Shown: positions 35,066 to 44,221 of the stretch, piece after piece
How the letters are laid out: each line of letters begins with the position of its first letter
How positions within the stretch are numbered: position 1 is the stretch's first letter
DNA from: Sporomusaceae bacterium
GTDB lineage: Bacteria > Bacillota > Negativicutes > UBA1444
DNA length: 64,000 nucleotides
Assembly (NCBI GenBank): GCA_018434355.1
Contig: JAHDPL010000032.1
Location: 27,373-91,372, forward strand
Direction: 5' to 3'
Made by a program: the position numbers and the translations under genes
Notes under the pieces: model-generated
The model's input: only the letters and a program-made list of their open reading frames with translations
Told to the model about the DNA's origin: nothing
Databases searched by the model: none

Positions 35066-35974
35066 TCACTTGTATTCGACCAACGGTATCCCATAGCCAG
35101 TTATTATGTTTTTCAGTTCTGCCAGTTTTGCAGCGTCCGGCGCCGTAAAGCTCGTTCGGGAAACTCCGGCGGCATTGTATTTCGCCTCGCCCAGATCATG
35201 GTAGCTGAGCAGCTCCACCGCAGCCACTCGCGTGTTTTTCACCAGATATTCGCACATCCTGGCGATATTTGGCGTATTGGCATTGACCTCGGCAATCAGT
35301 GGAACCCTGACAATCGTACGGGGATGCCGCTGCGAAATCGCCGCGATATTGGCTAGTATTCGTTCATTACCCACACCGCAAAGCCGCTGATGTTCGGCGG
35401 AATCCATATGCTTGCAGTCAATGAACACACAATCGAGCAGATCAACAATATCGCCGCATTGTTCCCAGTCAAAGTAGCCGCTTGTTTCCACGGCAGTATC
35501 GATGCCCAGCCGATTGCAGGCTGTTGCCAGCTGCCTGAGAAAATGCGGCTGGGCAAATGGTTCGCCGCCGGAAAAGGTGACGCCGCCGCCGGACTCACGA
35601 TAAAAAATCGCGTCGCGCTTCACGATTTGCATCACGTCGTCGACCGTCACCGTCATACCGATCTGCTTTCTGGCGCCAGTCGGGCAAACCTCGCAGCAGG
35701 CAAAACAGGCGGTGCATTTTCCCCTGTCGATGTCACTGCGATTTCCATTTGCCAGAGTAGCAGCGCCAGTTTTGCAGATCGCTGCGCACCGTCCGCAGCC
35801 AGTGCATTTCGCGGCGAAAACCAAGACCTCCGGGCTGGTTTTCCAAGATTCAGGATTTGCGCACCATTGACAACGCAAGGGACATCCTTTGAAAAACACG
35901 GTGCTGCGCACCCCTTCGCCGTCATGGATCGACCAACGCTGAATCTGAAAAACATTGCCGCTACATGGTGTCAT
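35066..35974 (-). CDS. Glycyl radical enzyme activase (radical SAM, with ferredoxin insert)
   Basis: The protein uses S-adenosylmethionine to install the glycyl radical on the enzyme encoded immediately upstream. The radical SAM Cys motif is CPLRCQWC (about residues 31-38) with WCANPES following. Two ferredoxin-like clusters follow (CTGCGRCAAIC and CTACFACCEVC), then GGGVTFSGGEPFAQ and the rest of the partial TIM barrel. The insert is typical of activases for the non-PFL glycyl radical eliminases. ATG 35974 lies within the last codons of the radical enzyme gene, a 14-base overlap that pairs the two. At 302 residues the length is as expected. Confidence 0.95.
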   Translation of the reverse strand: MTPCSGNVFQIQRWSIHDGEGVRSTVFFKGCPLRCQWCANPESWKTSPEVLVFAAKCTGCGRCAAICKTGAATLANGNRSDIDRGKCTACFACCEVCPTGARKQIGMTVTVDDVMQIVKRDAIFYRESGGGVTFSGGEPFAQPHFLRQLATACNRLGIDTAVETSGYFDWEQCGDIVDLLDCVFIDCKHMDSAEHQRLCGVGNERILANIAAISQRHPRTIVRVPLIAEVNANTPNIARMCEYLVKNTRVAAVELLSYHDLGEAKYNAAGVSRTSFTAPDAAKLAELKNIITGYGIPLVEYK

Positions 35975-38336
35975 AGGTGGTTCTTTCGATGATCGCGTCC
36001 TGCGCCTCGCGCGACAGGTTGACGAACTGAGTGCTGTAACCGGCGACCCGGACCAGCATATCCCGATAGTCTTCGGGATTTTCCTGCGCTTTGCGCAGTG
36101 TTTCGGTAGAAATCACATTGAACTGGACATGGAATGCGCCCAGTGCAAAATAGGCCCGAATCAGCGCCGCCAGGTTTTTCAGGTTGCGTTCGCTCTGCAA
36201 CAGTTCCGGCGCCAGCTTCACATTCATCAGCGTGCCGCCGGAGTGAATATCATGGTTGATCTTGGCCACGGAACGCATCGCGGCGGTCGGACTGGTCAGA
36301 TCGGTGCCGGCATGCGGCGACACGCCTTCCGTCAATGGAGTCTGCGATTTGCGACCGTCCGGAGTCGCGCCGATGACACTGCCGGCCGGAATATAGTTGG
36401 AAATTCCCATAAACGCAGAATTGAACTTGGAGCCGAAGAAATCCTTGTAAGCCACGATTTGCTGATGATAAAACTCGGTGATCTCCACGGCGATCGAATC
36501 GACATAGTCGATATCGTTGCCATATTTCGGGCAGGCCAGCGCAGCTTGCCGCAACGCTTCGAAACCTTGCCAGTTGGCATCCAACGCCTGGCAGATTTCG
36601 GCTAGGGTTGTTTTTTGCTCTTCAAACACCAGTTTTTTGATCATCGCCAGCGAGTTCGCCGTGTCGGCCACGCCGATGCCGGTAAGAACCGGACCTACAT
36701 TGTATTTGGCGCCTCCCTTGCTGAGGTCTTTGCCTTTTTCCATGCAACCGTCCACCAGCAGCGACAGATAGGGTCTCGGCACCATCTCGGCATGAATCTG
36801 TTGGGCTGTGATCGTACCGACAACCGAGTGCTTGACCAGGTAGGCAATCTGTCGGAATACGGCCGCTTTCACTGCCTCATAGCTAGTGAACGAAGTGGCG
36901 GCCTGTTCGGCCAGGCCCATTTGTTTGCCGGTAATCCGGCTTTTCCCCTGGTTCAGCGCATATTCCACCGATGCAGCCAGATTGACGCTGACCGCTGAAG
37001 TCCATTCGCCCACCTTACGGAAATGCGGCACCACACAACCGCAGTTGCTCCAGTCGCGCGCATCTTCCGGCGAAAGGCCCGCCGCCACCAACATCGCCGA
37101 TCCGATCCGGTCATTGTGCACTGCCGGGAAACCGGTGCCGACGCGAATCAGCTTGCAAACCGCCAGCAAGAATTCATCCGGGCTGTCCGGGTGAATCCGC
37201 ACGCTCAGGCCGGGTTGATGGGTTTTCACGTTTTCCGTCGCCTGCAGGCACATGAAGGACAGTTCGTTCGTCGCATCGCGCCCGTCCCGCGTCCGGCCTC
37301 CCACGGTAAGGTTCTGGAACGAGTTGTAGCCGGCGAAGAATTTGGCTGTATTGCTGGAAATCGCCCATACCCACTCCGACAATTTGATCCACAGCGCCTC
37401 GATCAGCTCCTGGGCTTGAGACTTGTCCAGCTTACCGGCAGCGATATCTTGCGCGTAGTAAGGATACATATACTGGTCGAACCGTCCCAGATTCAGCGCC
37501 AGCGAGTTTTCCGACAGAATCGAACCAAGCTGCGTGAACCAGACCGTCTGAATTGCTTCGCGGAACGTCTCTGGCGGCTGTTCCGGCACTCGGCGGCAAA
37601 CGCGCTCAATTTCAGCCAGTTCCGCTTTGCGTTGCTGATTGGGTTCCACTTTGGCCAGTTCAGTAGCCTTATCCGCATACCGATTCGCCAGCGTTATGAT
37701 TCCTTCGGCAACCAGCACCGCAGCCTGATAAAATTCGATCTGTTCCAACGCCTCTGACGAAGTCGGCTCCAGCTGGGCCAGCTTCGCTTCGGCCTCCGCC
37801 CTGATCCCGCCGAAGCCTTTTTTGAAAATCAAATCCTGATAGTCGGCCGTGATTTCCCCCACCGCGTTCCGCCACTTGGAGTCATTATCAAGAATGCCGG
37901 TATCGATCAGAATATTGGCCGTTTCCGGATGAATCCGCGACAGAAAGGTTTCTTCAAGTGACTTGCCCTGCCAGTAAGGAAAGATATCCTTGCGCAGCTG
38001 ATGCTTGGTTAGGTCGTCAATACAATAAGGGTCCTGCGTGCGACTGGCGAAGCTGTCCATTTCGTGCTCAACCCATTGCCAGGAGTACTCAGGGCAGACA
38101 ATGCCCGCCTTGCGGAACTCGCCGATTGCGCCGACAACCAGTTCGCCGTCAAAAATGGTGACCGGGATCTGTTCGCATACCGCCTTGAACGCTTTGGCTC
38201 GCCTGATAATTACAGCCTGTCCTTCCGTCTGTTTATGGGATTCGGTAAAAATTGCGGCGCGTTTGGCGCTAATCGAAGGTTTGGACCCGATGTAGGATTT
38301 TCTGAATTCCTCAATCCGTTGGCTTGCACTTGACAT
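35961..38336 (-). CDS. Glycyl radical enzyme with atypical active-site motif (GCVVP)
   Basis: The 791-residue protein has a PFL-like N-terminal domain and the C-terminal glycyl radical loop RVAGYSTQF (Gly 766). The thiyl-radical Cys segment is SNCGCVVPHFRK, where Cys 434 aligns with the catalytic Cys of glycerol dehydratase and choline trimethylamine-lyase. Those eliminases read GCVEP, with Glu two residues after Cys acting as base; here it is Val 436. PFL itself has two adjacent Cys, not the Cys-Gly-Cys seen here. So neither a standard eliminase nor PFL fits, and the reaction is unknown. GAGGAGG precedes ATG 38336. It is coupled to its activase and lies downstream of a GntR regulator and a YfcC-type transporter. 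Confidence 0.9.
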   Translation of the reverse strand: MSSASQRIEEFRKSYIGSKPSISAKRAAIFTESHKQTEGQAVIIRRAKAFKAVCEQIPVTIFDGELVVGAIGEFRKAGIVCPEYSWQWVEHEMDSFASRTQDPYCIDDLTKHQLRKDIFPYWQGKSLEETFLSRIHPETANILIDTGILDNDSKWRNAVGEITADYQDLIFKKGFGGIRAEAEAKLAQLEPTSSEALEQIEFYQAAVLVAEGIITLANRYADKATELAKVEPNQQRKAELAEIERVCRRVPEQPPETFREAIQTVWFTQLGSILSENSLALNLGRFDQYMYPYYAQDIAAGKLDKSQAQELIEALWIKLSEWVWAISSNTAKFFAGYNSFQNLTVGGRTRDGRDATNELSFMCLQATENVKTHQPGLSVRIHPDSPDEFLLAVCKLIRVGTGFPAVHNDRIGSAMLVAAGLSPEDARDWSNCGCVVPHFRKVGEWTSAVSVNLAASVEYALNQGKSRITGKQMGLAEQAATSFTSYEAVKAAVFRQIAYLVKHSVVGTITAQQIHAEMVPRPYLSLLVDGCMEKGKDLSKGGAKYNVGPVLTGIGVADTANSLAMIKKLVFEEQKTTLAEICQALDANWQGFEALRQAALACPKYGNDIDYVDSIAVEITEFYHQQIVAYKDFFGSKFNSAFMGISNYIPAGSVIGATPDGRKSQTPLTEGVSPHAGTDLTSPTAAMRSVAKINHDIHSGGTLMNVKLAPELLQSERNLKNLAALIRAYFALGAFHVQFNVISTETLRKAQENPEDYRDMLVRVAGYSTQFVNLSREAQDAIIERTTYDTM

Positions 38337-38388
38337 GATTTAATCCTCCTCTTCAGATATCCAGCAGAAATATCATAACCTGCACTTA

Positions 38389-38403
38389 TTTTCGATTTTC
38401 GAA
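38389..38403. promoter_or_regulatory. Shared 15-bp motif upstream of the glycyl radical enzyme gene
   Basis: TTTTCGATTTTCGAA occurs here 53 bases before the radical enzyme start and again, identically, at 46061-46075, 35 bases before a membrane protein gene. Both are followed by an A-rich stretch and ATCGC or AATCGCG. It may be a regulator site or an mRNA processing signal; its function is unproven. Confidence 0.4.
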
Positions 38404-38426
38404 AATTAATCGCGAGAAAAATGCGT

Positions 38427-39092
38427 CTACTGACGCAGATAGTTAACCAGGTTTTTCTGTGCATCGTTCATATGTTTACGCAACAACTTCTGCGCTTTTT
38501 TCGTATCATTTTCCGCGCAGGCCGCCAACAGCAGCCGATGTTCGGCTTGCGACTTCGCCTGGTGATGCAGTGTTGACAGATAGATGCGCATATATCGTTC
38601 GACGTTGTTATGCAAGTGTTGTATCATCGATAGCAGTTTGGGCCGCCCCGCCGCCTTGTACAACACCTCATGAAATTGCCAGTTCAACTCGCCCCAGCGC
38701 TTGCTGTCCGGTTCGCTATCCACTTCCTGCAAAATCGCTGCAGCGGAGTTCAGTCGTTCCGTGCTCAGATTCGGAATCGCCAGTTCCAATGCCCCCAATT
38801 CCAAGAACAGCCGGATATCAAAGATTTCCTGCGCTTCTTCTGCCGAAAGCTCGCTGACAATAGCGCCCCGATTGGGGAAAAACTTCACTAGACCTTCCGC
38901 TTCCAGCGTTTTCAACGCCTCTCGCAGTGCACTCATACTGACGTTAAACTTCGCCGCAAGCTCTTCCTGTTTCAGCTGGACTCCGCCGCTCAACTCGCCG
39001 GACAGGATCGCCTCGCGCAGACTATGCGTAATCATCCCCGGCAATGTACAGTATGTCGTTTGAACTTGCGTCTTAAAATTATAGTTTTTCAT
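38427..39092 (-). CDS. GntR-family (FadR/FCD) transcriptional regulator
   Basis: The 221-residue protein has an N-terminal winged helix (LREAILSGELSGG...QEELAAKFNVSMSALREALKTLEAEG) and a C-terminal FCD ligand domain. The FCD metal histidines appear in WQFHEVLYKAA, QAEHRLLL and LLRKHM. FCD regulators usually respond to small organic acids and repress adjacent catabolic genes. The start chosen is ATG 39092 (MKNYNFKTQ), although its ribosome site is weak; the frame is open to 39149. It lies between the YfcC transporter and the glycyl radical genes on the same strand and is the likely regulator of one or both. Confidence 0.88.
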   Translation of the reverse strand: MKNYNFKTQVQTTYCTLPGMITHSLREAILSGELSGGVQLKQEELAAKFNVSMSALREALKTLEAEGLVKFFPNRGAIVSELSAEEAQEIFDIRLFLELGALELAIPNLSTERLNSAAAILQEVDSEPDSKRWGELNWQFHEVLYKAAGRPKLLSMIQHLHNNVERYMRIYLSTLHHQAKSQAEHRLLLAACAENDTKKAQKLLRKHMNDAQKNLVNYLRQ

Positions 39093-39140
39093 ACTCACAC
39101 TATAGCGGGTTTCGGTCCGTTCGTAAAGAAAATTTTCGAA

Positions 39141-39148
39141 TGTATACA
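39141..39148. promoter_or_regulatory. TGTATACA palindrome, candidate GntR/FCD operator
   Basis: A perfect TGTATACA palindrome lies about 50 bases upstream of the GntR start in an AT-rich stretch containing TTGACA on the minus strand. FCD-type GntR regulators often bind TTGTATACAA-like palindromes, so autoregulation is plausible. One site only was found. Confidence 0.4.
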
Positions 39149-39172
39149 ATATTATTTGTCAATAATGCAGCC

Positions 39173-39222
39173 ATGGCTACCACCCGATCAGCAATGGCTA
39201 CCACCCGATCAGCAATGGCCAC
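39173..39222. repeat. Tandem 21-bp direct repeat, two full copies and a partial third
   Basis: The unit begins ATGGCTACCACCCGATCAG and ends CA. Copy one is 39173-39193, copy two 39194-39214, and ATGGCCAC starts a third. It fills the gap between the YfcC gene end and the GntR promoter region. TGCAGC and GCTGCA flank it as an inverted pair. Confidence 0.9.
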
Positions 39223-39262
39223 AGCTGCATTTTGATTATAAATCAATACGTCGCTTCGCTTG

Positions 39263-40660
39263 CTATGCCGGACCCCACTTCATGATTTGCAGTACGGTAA
39301 TGGCCACTGCCGATAGAACCAGCTGCACAACCAAGAATTTTGTGAACCAACCGACATATTTTTCGTAAGAAATTTTGGCAATCCCCAGGCAACCCATCAA
39401 CGTCCCTGATGTAGGAATAATGCAATTGGTGAATCCGTCGCCAAACTGGAATGCTTGCGTGGCCACCTGACGAGTGATCCCTGTCAGGTCCGCAATCGGC
39501 ACCATGATCGGCATGACAGTAACCGCTTGCCCCGAACCGGACGGAATAAAGAAATTGATGATAATATTGGCAAACAGCATCAGGTTGGCCCCGAGTACCG
39601 GCCCGACCAGGCTGATCGGCGCAGACAGCCAGTAAACCAAAGTGTCCATGATTTTTCCGTCGATCATCACTACGGAAATCGCCCGCGCCATGCCGACGAC
39701 GAAGGCTGCATAAACCATCGTGCCGCATCCCTTGACAAACGCTTCGGCGGTTCCCGACACTCCCAGTCCGCCAACAATGCCGCACAACACAGCCATCATG
39801 ACAAACATAACCGAGTATTGGTTAAATGACCACTTCATGTATAGCGACCCATAAATAATCGCGGCAAAGCAAGCGACCGCAATCAGCAGACAAAGCCCCT
39901 GCCGCAACGATAGATTCTCTTCCTTTTCTTCCTGTATGGTCGCTTCCGTCTTTGCTTTGTCAGCGTTATACGTCAGGCTCTTTGTCGGATCGGCAGTGAT
40001 TCGTTTGATATACATCGCCAAAAATCCGAAGGTTAGAATCAAATTGGCGATATGAAAAAACACCCGCACGCCCATGCCGGAAAACATCGGCAATTGTGCG
40101 ATATCGTGCGCGATTCCCACCGTGAACACATTGCCCCAACCAACGTTGAAACCGGCATAGGCGCCGAGGTAAATCATGCCGAAACCAACCACTTCGTCAT
40201 AGCCGAGCGCCTTGGACAGCATCAGGCCAATCGGAATCAACGCCACAACGGGATTGGCAAATACGCCGGTCGCACCGCCGATCGACATGATCGTCATCAC
40301 GATGGCGACAGCGGCCAGCTCCTTGCCTTTTAGATTCTTTACAACCTTGCCCAAACCAACCCGCAATGCACCGGTTTGTTCAAGAATCGTAATCGCACCG
40401 CCGACAAAAAACACCATAAAGATGATTCCGGCCGATTGCAGCCAACCTTTGGACACGGCTTCAAAAATCTGCCAAAACCCTTGCGGTTGGGCTTTGACAA
40501 AATGGAACGATCCAGCCACAACTTTTGTGATCGCCCCCTGCTTAACGCGGGTGAATTCACCAGCTGGTACAACCCAGGTCAAGAATGCCATAAAAATCGT
40601 CAAAATGAACATAAGGGCAAAAACGTGGGGAAACTCAAACTTGAATTTTTTTTCGGACAT
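39263..40660 (-). CDS. YfcC/DcuC-superfamily membrane transporter
   Basis: This is a 465-residue transporter with about 11-12 helices. It resembles YfcC-type carriers: LTWVVPAGEFTRV near the N-terminus, MTIMSIGGATGVFANP, the FFIPSGSGQAVTVMPIM segment and FGDGFTNCIIPTSGTLMG in the second half. Family members move C4-dicarboxylates or basic amino acids; the substrate here is open. ATG 40660 is chosen for its AGAGGTG site; the longer frame to 40708 has none. Upstream lie an M20 amidohydrolase (26-base gap) and an M20 peptidase, suggesting a peptide or acyl-amino-acid uptake and hydrolysis operon. Confidence 0.87.
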   Translation of the reverse strand: MSEKKFKFEFPHVFALMFILTIFMAFLTWVVPAGEFTRVKQGAITKVVAGSFHFVKAQPQGFWQIFEAVSKGWLQSAGIIFMVFFVGGAITILEQTGALRVGLGKVVKNLKGKELAAVAIVMTIMSIGGATGVFANPVVALIPIGLMLSKALGYDEVVGFGMIYLGAYAGFNVGWGNVFTVGIAHDIAQLPMFSGMGVRVFFHIANLILTFGFLAMYIKRITADPTKSLTYNADKAKTEATIQEEKEENLSLRQGLCLLIAVACFAAIIYGSLYMKWSFNQYSVMFVMMAVLCGIVGGLGVSGTAEAFVKGCGTMVYAAFVVGMARAISVVMIDGKIMDTLVYWLSAPISLVGPVLGANLMLFANIIINFFIPSGSGQAVTVMPIMVPIADLTGITRQVATQAFQFGDGFTNCIIPTSGTLMGCLGIAKISYEKYVGWFTKFLVVQLVLSAVAITVLQIMKWGPA

Positions 40661-40685
40661 GCGCACACCTCTTTTCATAATTTGT

Positions 40686-41855
40686 TTATCTGCAATGCTC
40701 CAACGCAAAGGCAGTCATGGTGGCAATACCTACAGGAAGCGCCTCATCCGGAAAGTTGAACTTCGGGTTGTGCAAGACTTGTCCGGGTGCGTTGCCAACT
40801 CCCAGACGAAAGATTGCGCCTGGCACCTTCTCCAGGAAAAATGCGAAATCCTCCGAGCCCATCAGCGGACGTTCGAGCTGCATGACATTTCCGCCGCCTA
40901 TCGTCTGTATTGCTGCAGTCGTTAACGTTTGCACCACTGACGGGTCATTGACGACGCCGGGTATGCCAAACACATACTCCAGCTTGTGACTGCAATTCAA
41001 GGCCGAGGCAATTCCGCCAACCAACCTGTCGATGCGATCCGGGATCGATTCGCGGGTTTTGGCGTCATGACAGCGGACACTACCGGTGATGACTGCATCC
41101 GCCGGAGTGATATTAAAGGCGGTGCCTGCATGAAACTCGCAGACAGACAAGACAAATTTATCGATCGCATCGATTTCGCGGCTGGCGATTGTCTGGAGCG
41201 CCACGACCGCATGGGCGGCAGCCAGCAGCGGATCTTTGTTACGATGCGGATAAGCCGCATGCCCACCCTGCCCGGTAATCCTGACCGTAAACTGGTCGGC
41301 GGAAGCCATGAACGGGCCGGACCAAATGCCGATCTTGCCGATCGGGGTTTCCGTCCCGCCATGAAGACCCAGAATCAATTCCGGCGCAGGCGAGTCCAGC
41401 GCACCGGCGGCGATCATCGAACGCGCGCCGTGCAAGCGTTCCTCGGCCGGCTGAAACAATAGTTTGACGATGCCGGAAAACTGATCCCGCATTTCAAACA
41501 GTTGTTTAGCAACGCCCAATAATACTGCGGTATGGCCGTCATGGCCGCATGCGTGCATGACGCCTTGCCGGACCGAGGCATAGGGTAGCCCCGTCTGTTC
41601 CTGAATCGGCAGCGCATCAATGTCCGCCCGCAGCGCGAGGGTTTTCTCCTGTCCAGGTTTCGTGCCGCGAATTATTGCCATTACCCCGGTATCAATCGCC
41701 AGCGGACAAATTTCCACGCCGATTTTTTCCAGTTCCCGCTTGATCAGCGCAGTGGTCTCCACCTCTTCAAAGCCGATTTCCGGGTGCTGATGCAAATGTC
41801 GGCGGATTGTTGTCCAGTATTCCTTTTGCTCAAGCGCGTTTGCCAAAATATCCAT
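40686..41855 (-). CDS. M20D amidohydrolase (N-acyl-amino acid / hippurate hydrolase type)
   Basis: This 389-residue zinc amidohydrolase matches the HipO/IAA-amino acid hydrolase branch. It has RRHLHQHPEIGFEE, RADIDALPIQE, HACGHDGHTA and LLFQPAEE, all metal or catalytic segments, plus GHAAYPH in the lid domain and MGSEDFAFF near the end. The family cleaves N-acyl groups from amino acids. GGGAGG lies upstream of ATG 41855. It sits between an M20 glutamate-carboxypeptidase-like gene and the YfcC transporter on the same strand, with gaps of 26-32 bases. Confidence 0.95.
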   Translation of the reverse strand: MDILANALEQKEYWTTIRRHLHQHPEIGFEEVETTALIKRELEKIGVEICPLAIDTGVMAIIRGTKPGQEKTLALRADIDALPIQEQTGLPYASVRQGVMHACGHDGHTAVLLGVAKQLFEMRDQFSGIVKLLFQPAEERLHGARSMIAAGALDSPAPELILGLHGGTETPIGKIGIWSGPFMASADQFTVRITGQGGHAAYPHRNKDPLLAAAHAVVALQTIASREIDAIDKFVLSVCEFHAGTAFNITPADAVITGSVRCHDAKTRESIPDRIDRLVGGIASALNCSHKLEYVFGIPGVVNDPSVVQTLTTAAIQTIGGGNVMQLERPLMGSEDFAFFLEKVPGAIFRLGVGNAPGQVLHNPKFNFPDEALPVGIATMTAFALEHCR

Positions 41856-41887
41856 GCCACGCCTCCCTCGGATACAATCACTCGAAC

Positions 41888-43048
41888 TTATTCGGTTAAA
41901 CCAAGATTCAACGTACTCGCCGCCAGCAGTTTGGCCCGTTCGAACAAGGTGTCGACAACCGCAAACTCCTGTGCGCTATGGTTGCGACCGCCTTTGACAC
42001 CCATGGCGCAAACCGTCGGCACGCCGGCGATTACGCTATAGGCCGAGTCCGATCCACCACCAACGAACTTTTCATACGGATTGCCCCAGCCGTTTTCCAG
42101 ATAGGTTTTCTTCACAATCTCGAACAGCTTTTTGACGCCTTCGGTCGTCTGCATCGGCGCGATACCCGGTTCCATCTCGACAGTGGTACTGGTTCCTTCC
42201 ACATAGACCGTGTCGGCGACTTTTTGCATGGCCGCTTGGATTCCCGGCAGCTGCGCCGGATCGATATAGCGCACGTCAACCTTGATCTTGGCATAGTCCG
42301 GCACGGCGTTAGGCACGATTCCCCCGGCAATGACGCCGACATTATAGGTGATCCCAATATTAAAATCGGTCAGTTTTTGAATGTCGATCACTTTATGGGC
42401 CATTTCCAGAATCGCGCTGCGTCCGTTTTCCGGCTCGTTGCCGGCATGCACCGATACGCCCTTGACTTCAAAGGTGAAAACCGCCGTGCCTTTACGACCG
42501 GTGACGATTCCATCATCCAAAAATCCTGTTTCACAGTTGAATGCGGCAACGCACCCCTTCGCCTCCTGGACAAAGCGTTCTGCGGCGTCGGAATTTGCGT
42601 GGGCAACCTCTTCGTCACCGGCCAGGATGATTTTCAACGGACGTGCATCATACCCTGCCGCTTTCAAAGCTTTTATTGCGTAGAGAAACGCGACGATACC
42701 GCCTTTCATGTCCAGCACGCCCGGTCCATAAGCCTTGCCGTCGGTGATGGTGAATGGCCGCTTGGCAACGGTACCGTCAGGAAACACCGTGTCCATGTGT
42801 CCCATGAACGCTACCCCGCCGTCTTTTTTTGCGCCGGTGAATTCTCCAATCAGCATGTTGCCGGCATGATTCATTTCAATAACACGAACTGTACCACCGG
42901 TCTGTTCGATAAATTGCCGAAAGCGCGCCGCTACGGCATCAACCCCGGCTTTATTACCTGAACCGCTCTCGATGTTCACCACCTCACGCCACAACTCGAC
43001 CATTTCTTCCCGATGCGCGTCGATATATTCAAACACCTTTTTCTTCAT
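41888..43048 (-). CDS. M20 family peptidase (glutamate carboxypeptidase-like), second copy
   Basis: This 386-residue protein is a clear paralogue of the one at 33751-34920, sharing GPGVLDMKGGIVAFLYAIKAL, AGDEEV, ETGFLDDGIVTGRKG, HAGNEPENGRSAILEMAHK and GGRNHS. The metal ligands are all present. AAGGAG precedes ATG 43048; the TTG at 43054 is closer to that site and unlikely. It heads a minus-strand group with the M20D hydrolase and the YfcC carrier, and is divergent from a LysR gene. It probably acts on imported acyl-glutamate or dipeptide-like substrates; which ones is unknown. Confidence 0.92.
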   Translation of the reverse strand: MKKKVFEYIDAHREEMVELWREVVNIESGSGNKAGVDAVAARFRQFIEQTGGTVRVIEMNHAGNMLIGEFTGAKKDGGVAFMGHMDTVFPDGTVAKRPFTITDGKAYGPGVLDMKGGIVAFLYAIKALKAAGYDARPLKIILAGDEEVAHANSDAAERFVQEAKGCVAAFNCETGFLDDGIVTGRKGTAVFTFEVKGVSVHAGNEPENGRSAILEMAHKVIDIQKLTDFNIGITYNVGVIAGGIVPNAVPDYAKIKVDVRYIDPAQLPGIQAAMQKVADTVYVEGTSTTVEMEPGIAPMQTTEGVKKLFEIVKKTYLENGWGNPYEKFVGGGSDSAYSVIAGVPTVCAMGVKGGRNHSAQEFAVVDTLFERAKLLAASTLNLGLTE

Positions 43049-43238
43049 CGTCAAACTCCTTCCATCGCTGCCGAGTATTCCAAAGCCCGGAGCAGTTGCC
43101 TAATTTAATTGATATACGTTCCTTAATTATGTTTATTATATTTTTTTAAATAAAAGAAGTGAAATTGCTTTCTGTTATCGAATATATTATTCACGGTTAT
43201 AAATTTAACACAAATTGCCCCAAAGGAGACCTTTCAAC

Positions 43239-44135
43239 ATGGAATTGTATCATCTTCGCTACATTCTGAAATTGGCCAAACTTTTGCATTTTTCCCAGGC
43301 CGCCAGAGAATTGAATATTACTCAGCCCTATTTGTCGCAATGCGTTGCTCAGGCGGAGCAAGAACTTGGCGTAAAGTTGTTCGAGCGCAAAACCCGCTCC
43401 GTTTGTCTGACGGAGTCCGGCGAAGCGTTCGTGCTTAATGCGGAAAAGGTGCTGCGGGCCTGGCAGGAGCTACTCGAAGACATGCACAATCAGTCTTTGA
43501 CGAACAAAGGCTTGCTCCGCGTCGGAACCTTGCTGAACATGTCCCGGTTGGATCTGAACAATCAGGTATTGGCGTTTCAGAAGGAACACCCGCACATTCG
43601 GGTAACGCTGGGCGAGATCGTGGGAAGTTTCGAGTTGATTCAACAGCTGGAGTCGGGAGTATACGACATCGTTTTCTTTATCCCCTCAACCGAACTGAAA
43701 CTTAACGTCGAAGTAGAAGTTTGCCCTGTTCTCTCCGGTCATGTCGTCGCCGTCATGCCGTCAGAACATCGGCTCGCCGGCAAAAAATCCATTTCGATGA
43801 TCGATCTGGCCGAAGAAAACTTGCTGTTTCCCGGCAGGGCGCACAGCTTACACGGAACTCTGATGTCCGCCTGCCGCAACAGCAATTTCGAACCCAAAAT
43901 CATTTCGCAAAGCAGCCTTGTCGTCACAAACATAAAAATGGCGGCACAAGGAATGGGGATCGCCCTGCTTTCTTCACAATTCAGCCCCGAGCTCGATAAC
44001 GACGCGCTGAGAGTCATCCCCATCGAGCCGCTGATCCCGCGGACGATCCATCTCGCCTATCTGAAGCAATCCGCTAATTCTGCCGCCGTCCGGGCGTTTC
44101 GCGACTTCATCGTTCAGATACCTCACGGTGTGTAA
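43239..44135 (+). CDS. LysR-family transcriptional regulator
   Basis: The 298-residue protein has the LysR helix-turn-helix (LYHLRYILKLAKLLHFSQAA, then LNITQPYLSQCVAQAEQELGVKLFER) and a substrate-binding domain (about 90-298) resembling CynR/CbbR-type co-inducer domains. AAAGGAG lies eight bases before ATG 43239. It is transcribed divergently from the M20 peptidase operon across a 190-base AT-rich gap, the classical arrangement in which LysR proteins control the divergent operon. I did not find a convincing T-N11-A box that I would defend. It converges on the racemase gene, with a strong terminator between them. Confidence 0.93.
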   Translation: MELYHLRYILKLAKLLHFSQAARELNITQPYLSQCVAQAEQELGVKLFERKTRSVCLTESGEAFVLNAEKVLRAWQELLEDMHNQSLTNKGLLRVGTLLNMSRLDLNNQVLAFQKEHPHIRVTLGEIVGSFELIQQLESGVYDIVFFIPSTELKLNVEVEVCPVLSGHVVAVMPSEHRLAGKKSISMIDLAEENLLFPGRAHSLHGTLMSACRNSNFEPKIISQSSLVVTNIKMAAQGMGIALLSSQFSPELDNDALRVIPIEPLIPRTIHLAYLKQSANSAAVRAFRDFIVQIPHGV

Positions 44136-44159
44136 AATTGGCCACACATAATAGAAGCG

Positions 44160-44210
44160 AAAACGCACCAAGAGTCCTTGCCCAACGGCAGGGGAGCCTT
44201 GGTGCATTTT
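44160..44210. terminator. Bidirectional terminator between LysR and the racemase gene
   Basis: GCACCAAG (44165-44172) pairs with CTTGGTGC (44198-44205) with an inner TGCC/GGCA stem. An A-run lies on the left and a T-run on the right, ending both convergent transcripts. Confidence 0.85.
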
Positions 44211-44221
44211 GCTACAAAGGA

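Noticed and set aside
35961..38336. Pyruvate formate-lyase
   Set aside because: The double Cys of PFL is missing, and the activase has the two-ferredoxin insert of non-PFL systems.
39173..39222. CRISPR-like repeat array
   Set aside because: The repeats are directly adjacent with no spacers, and no cas gene is in the window.
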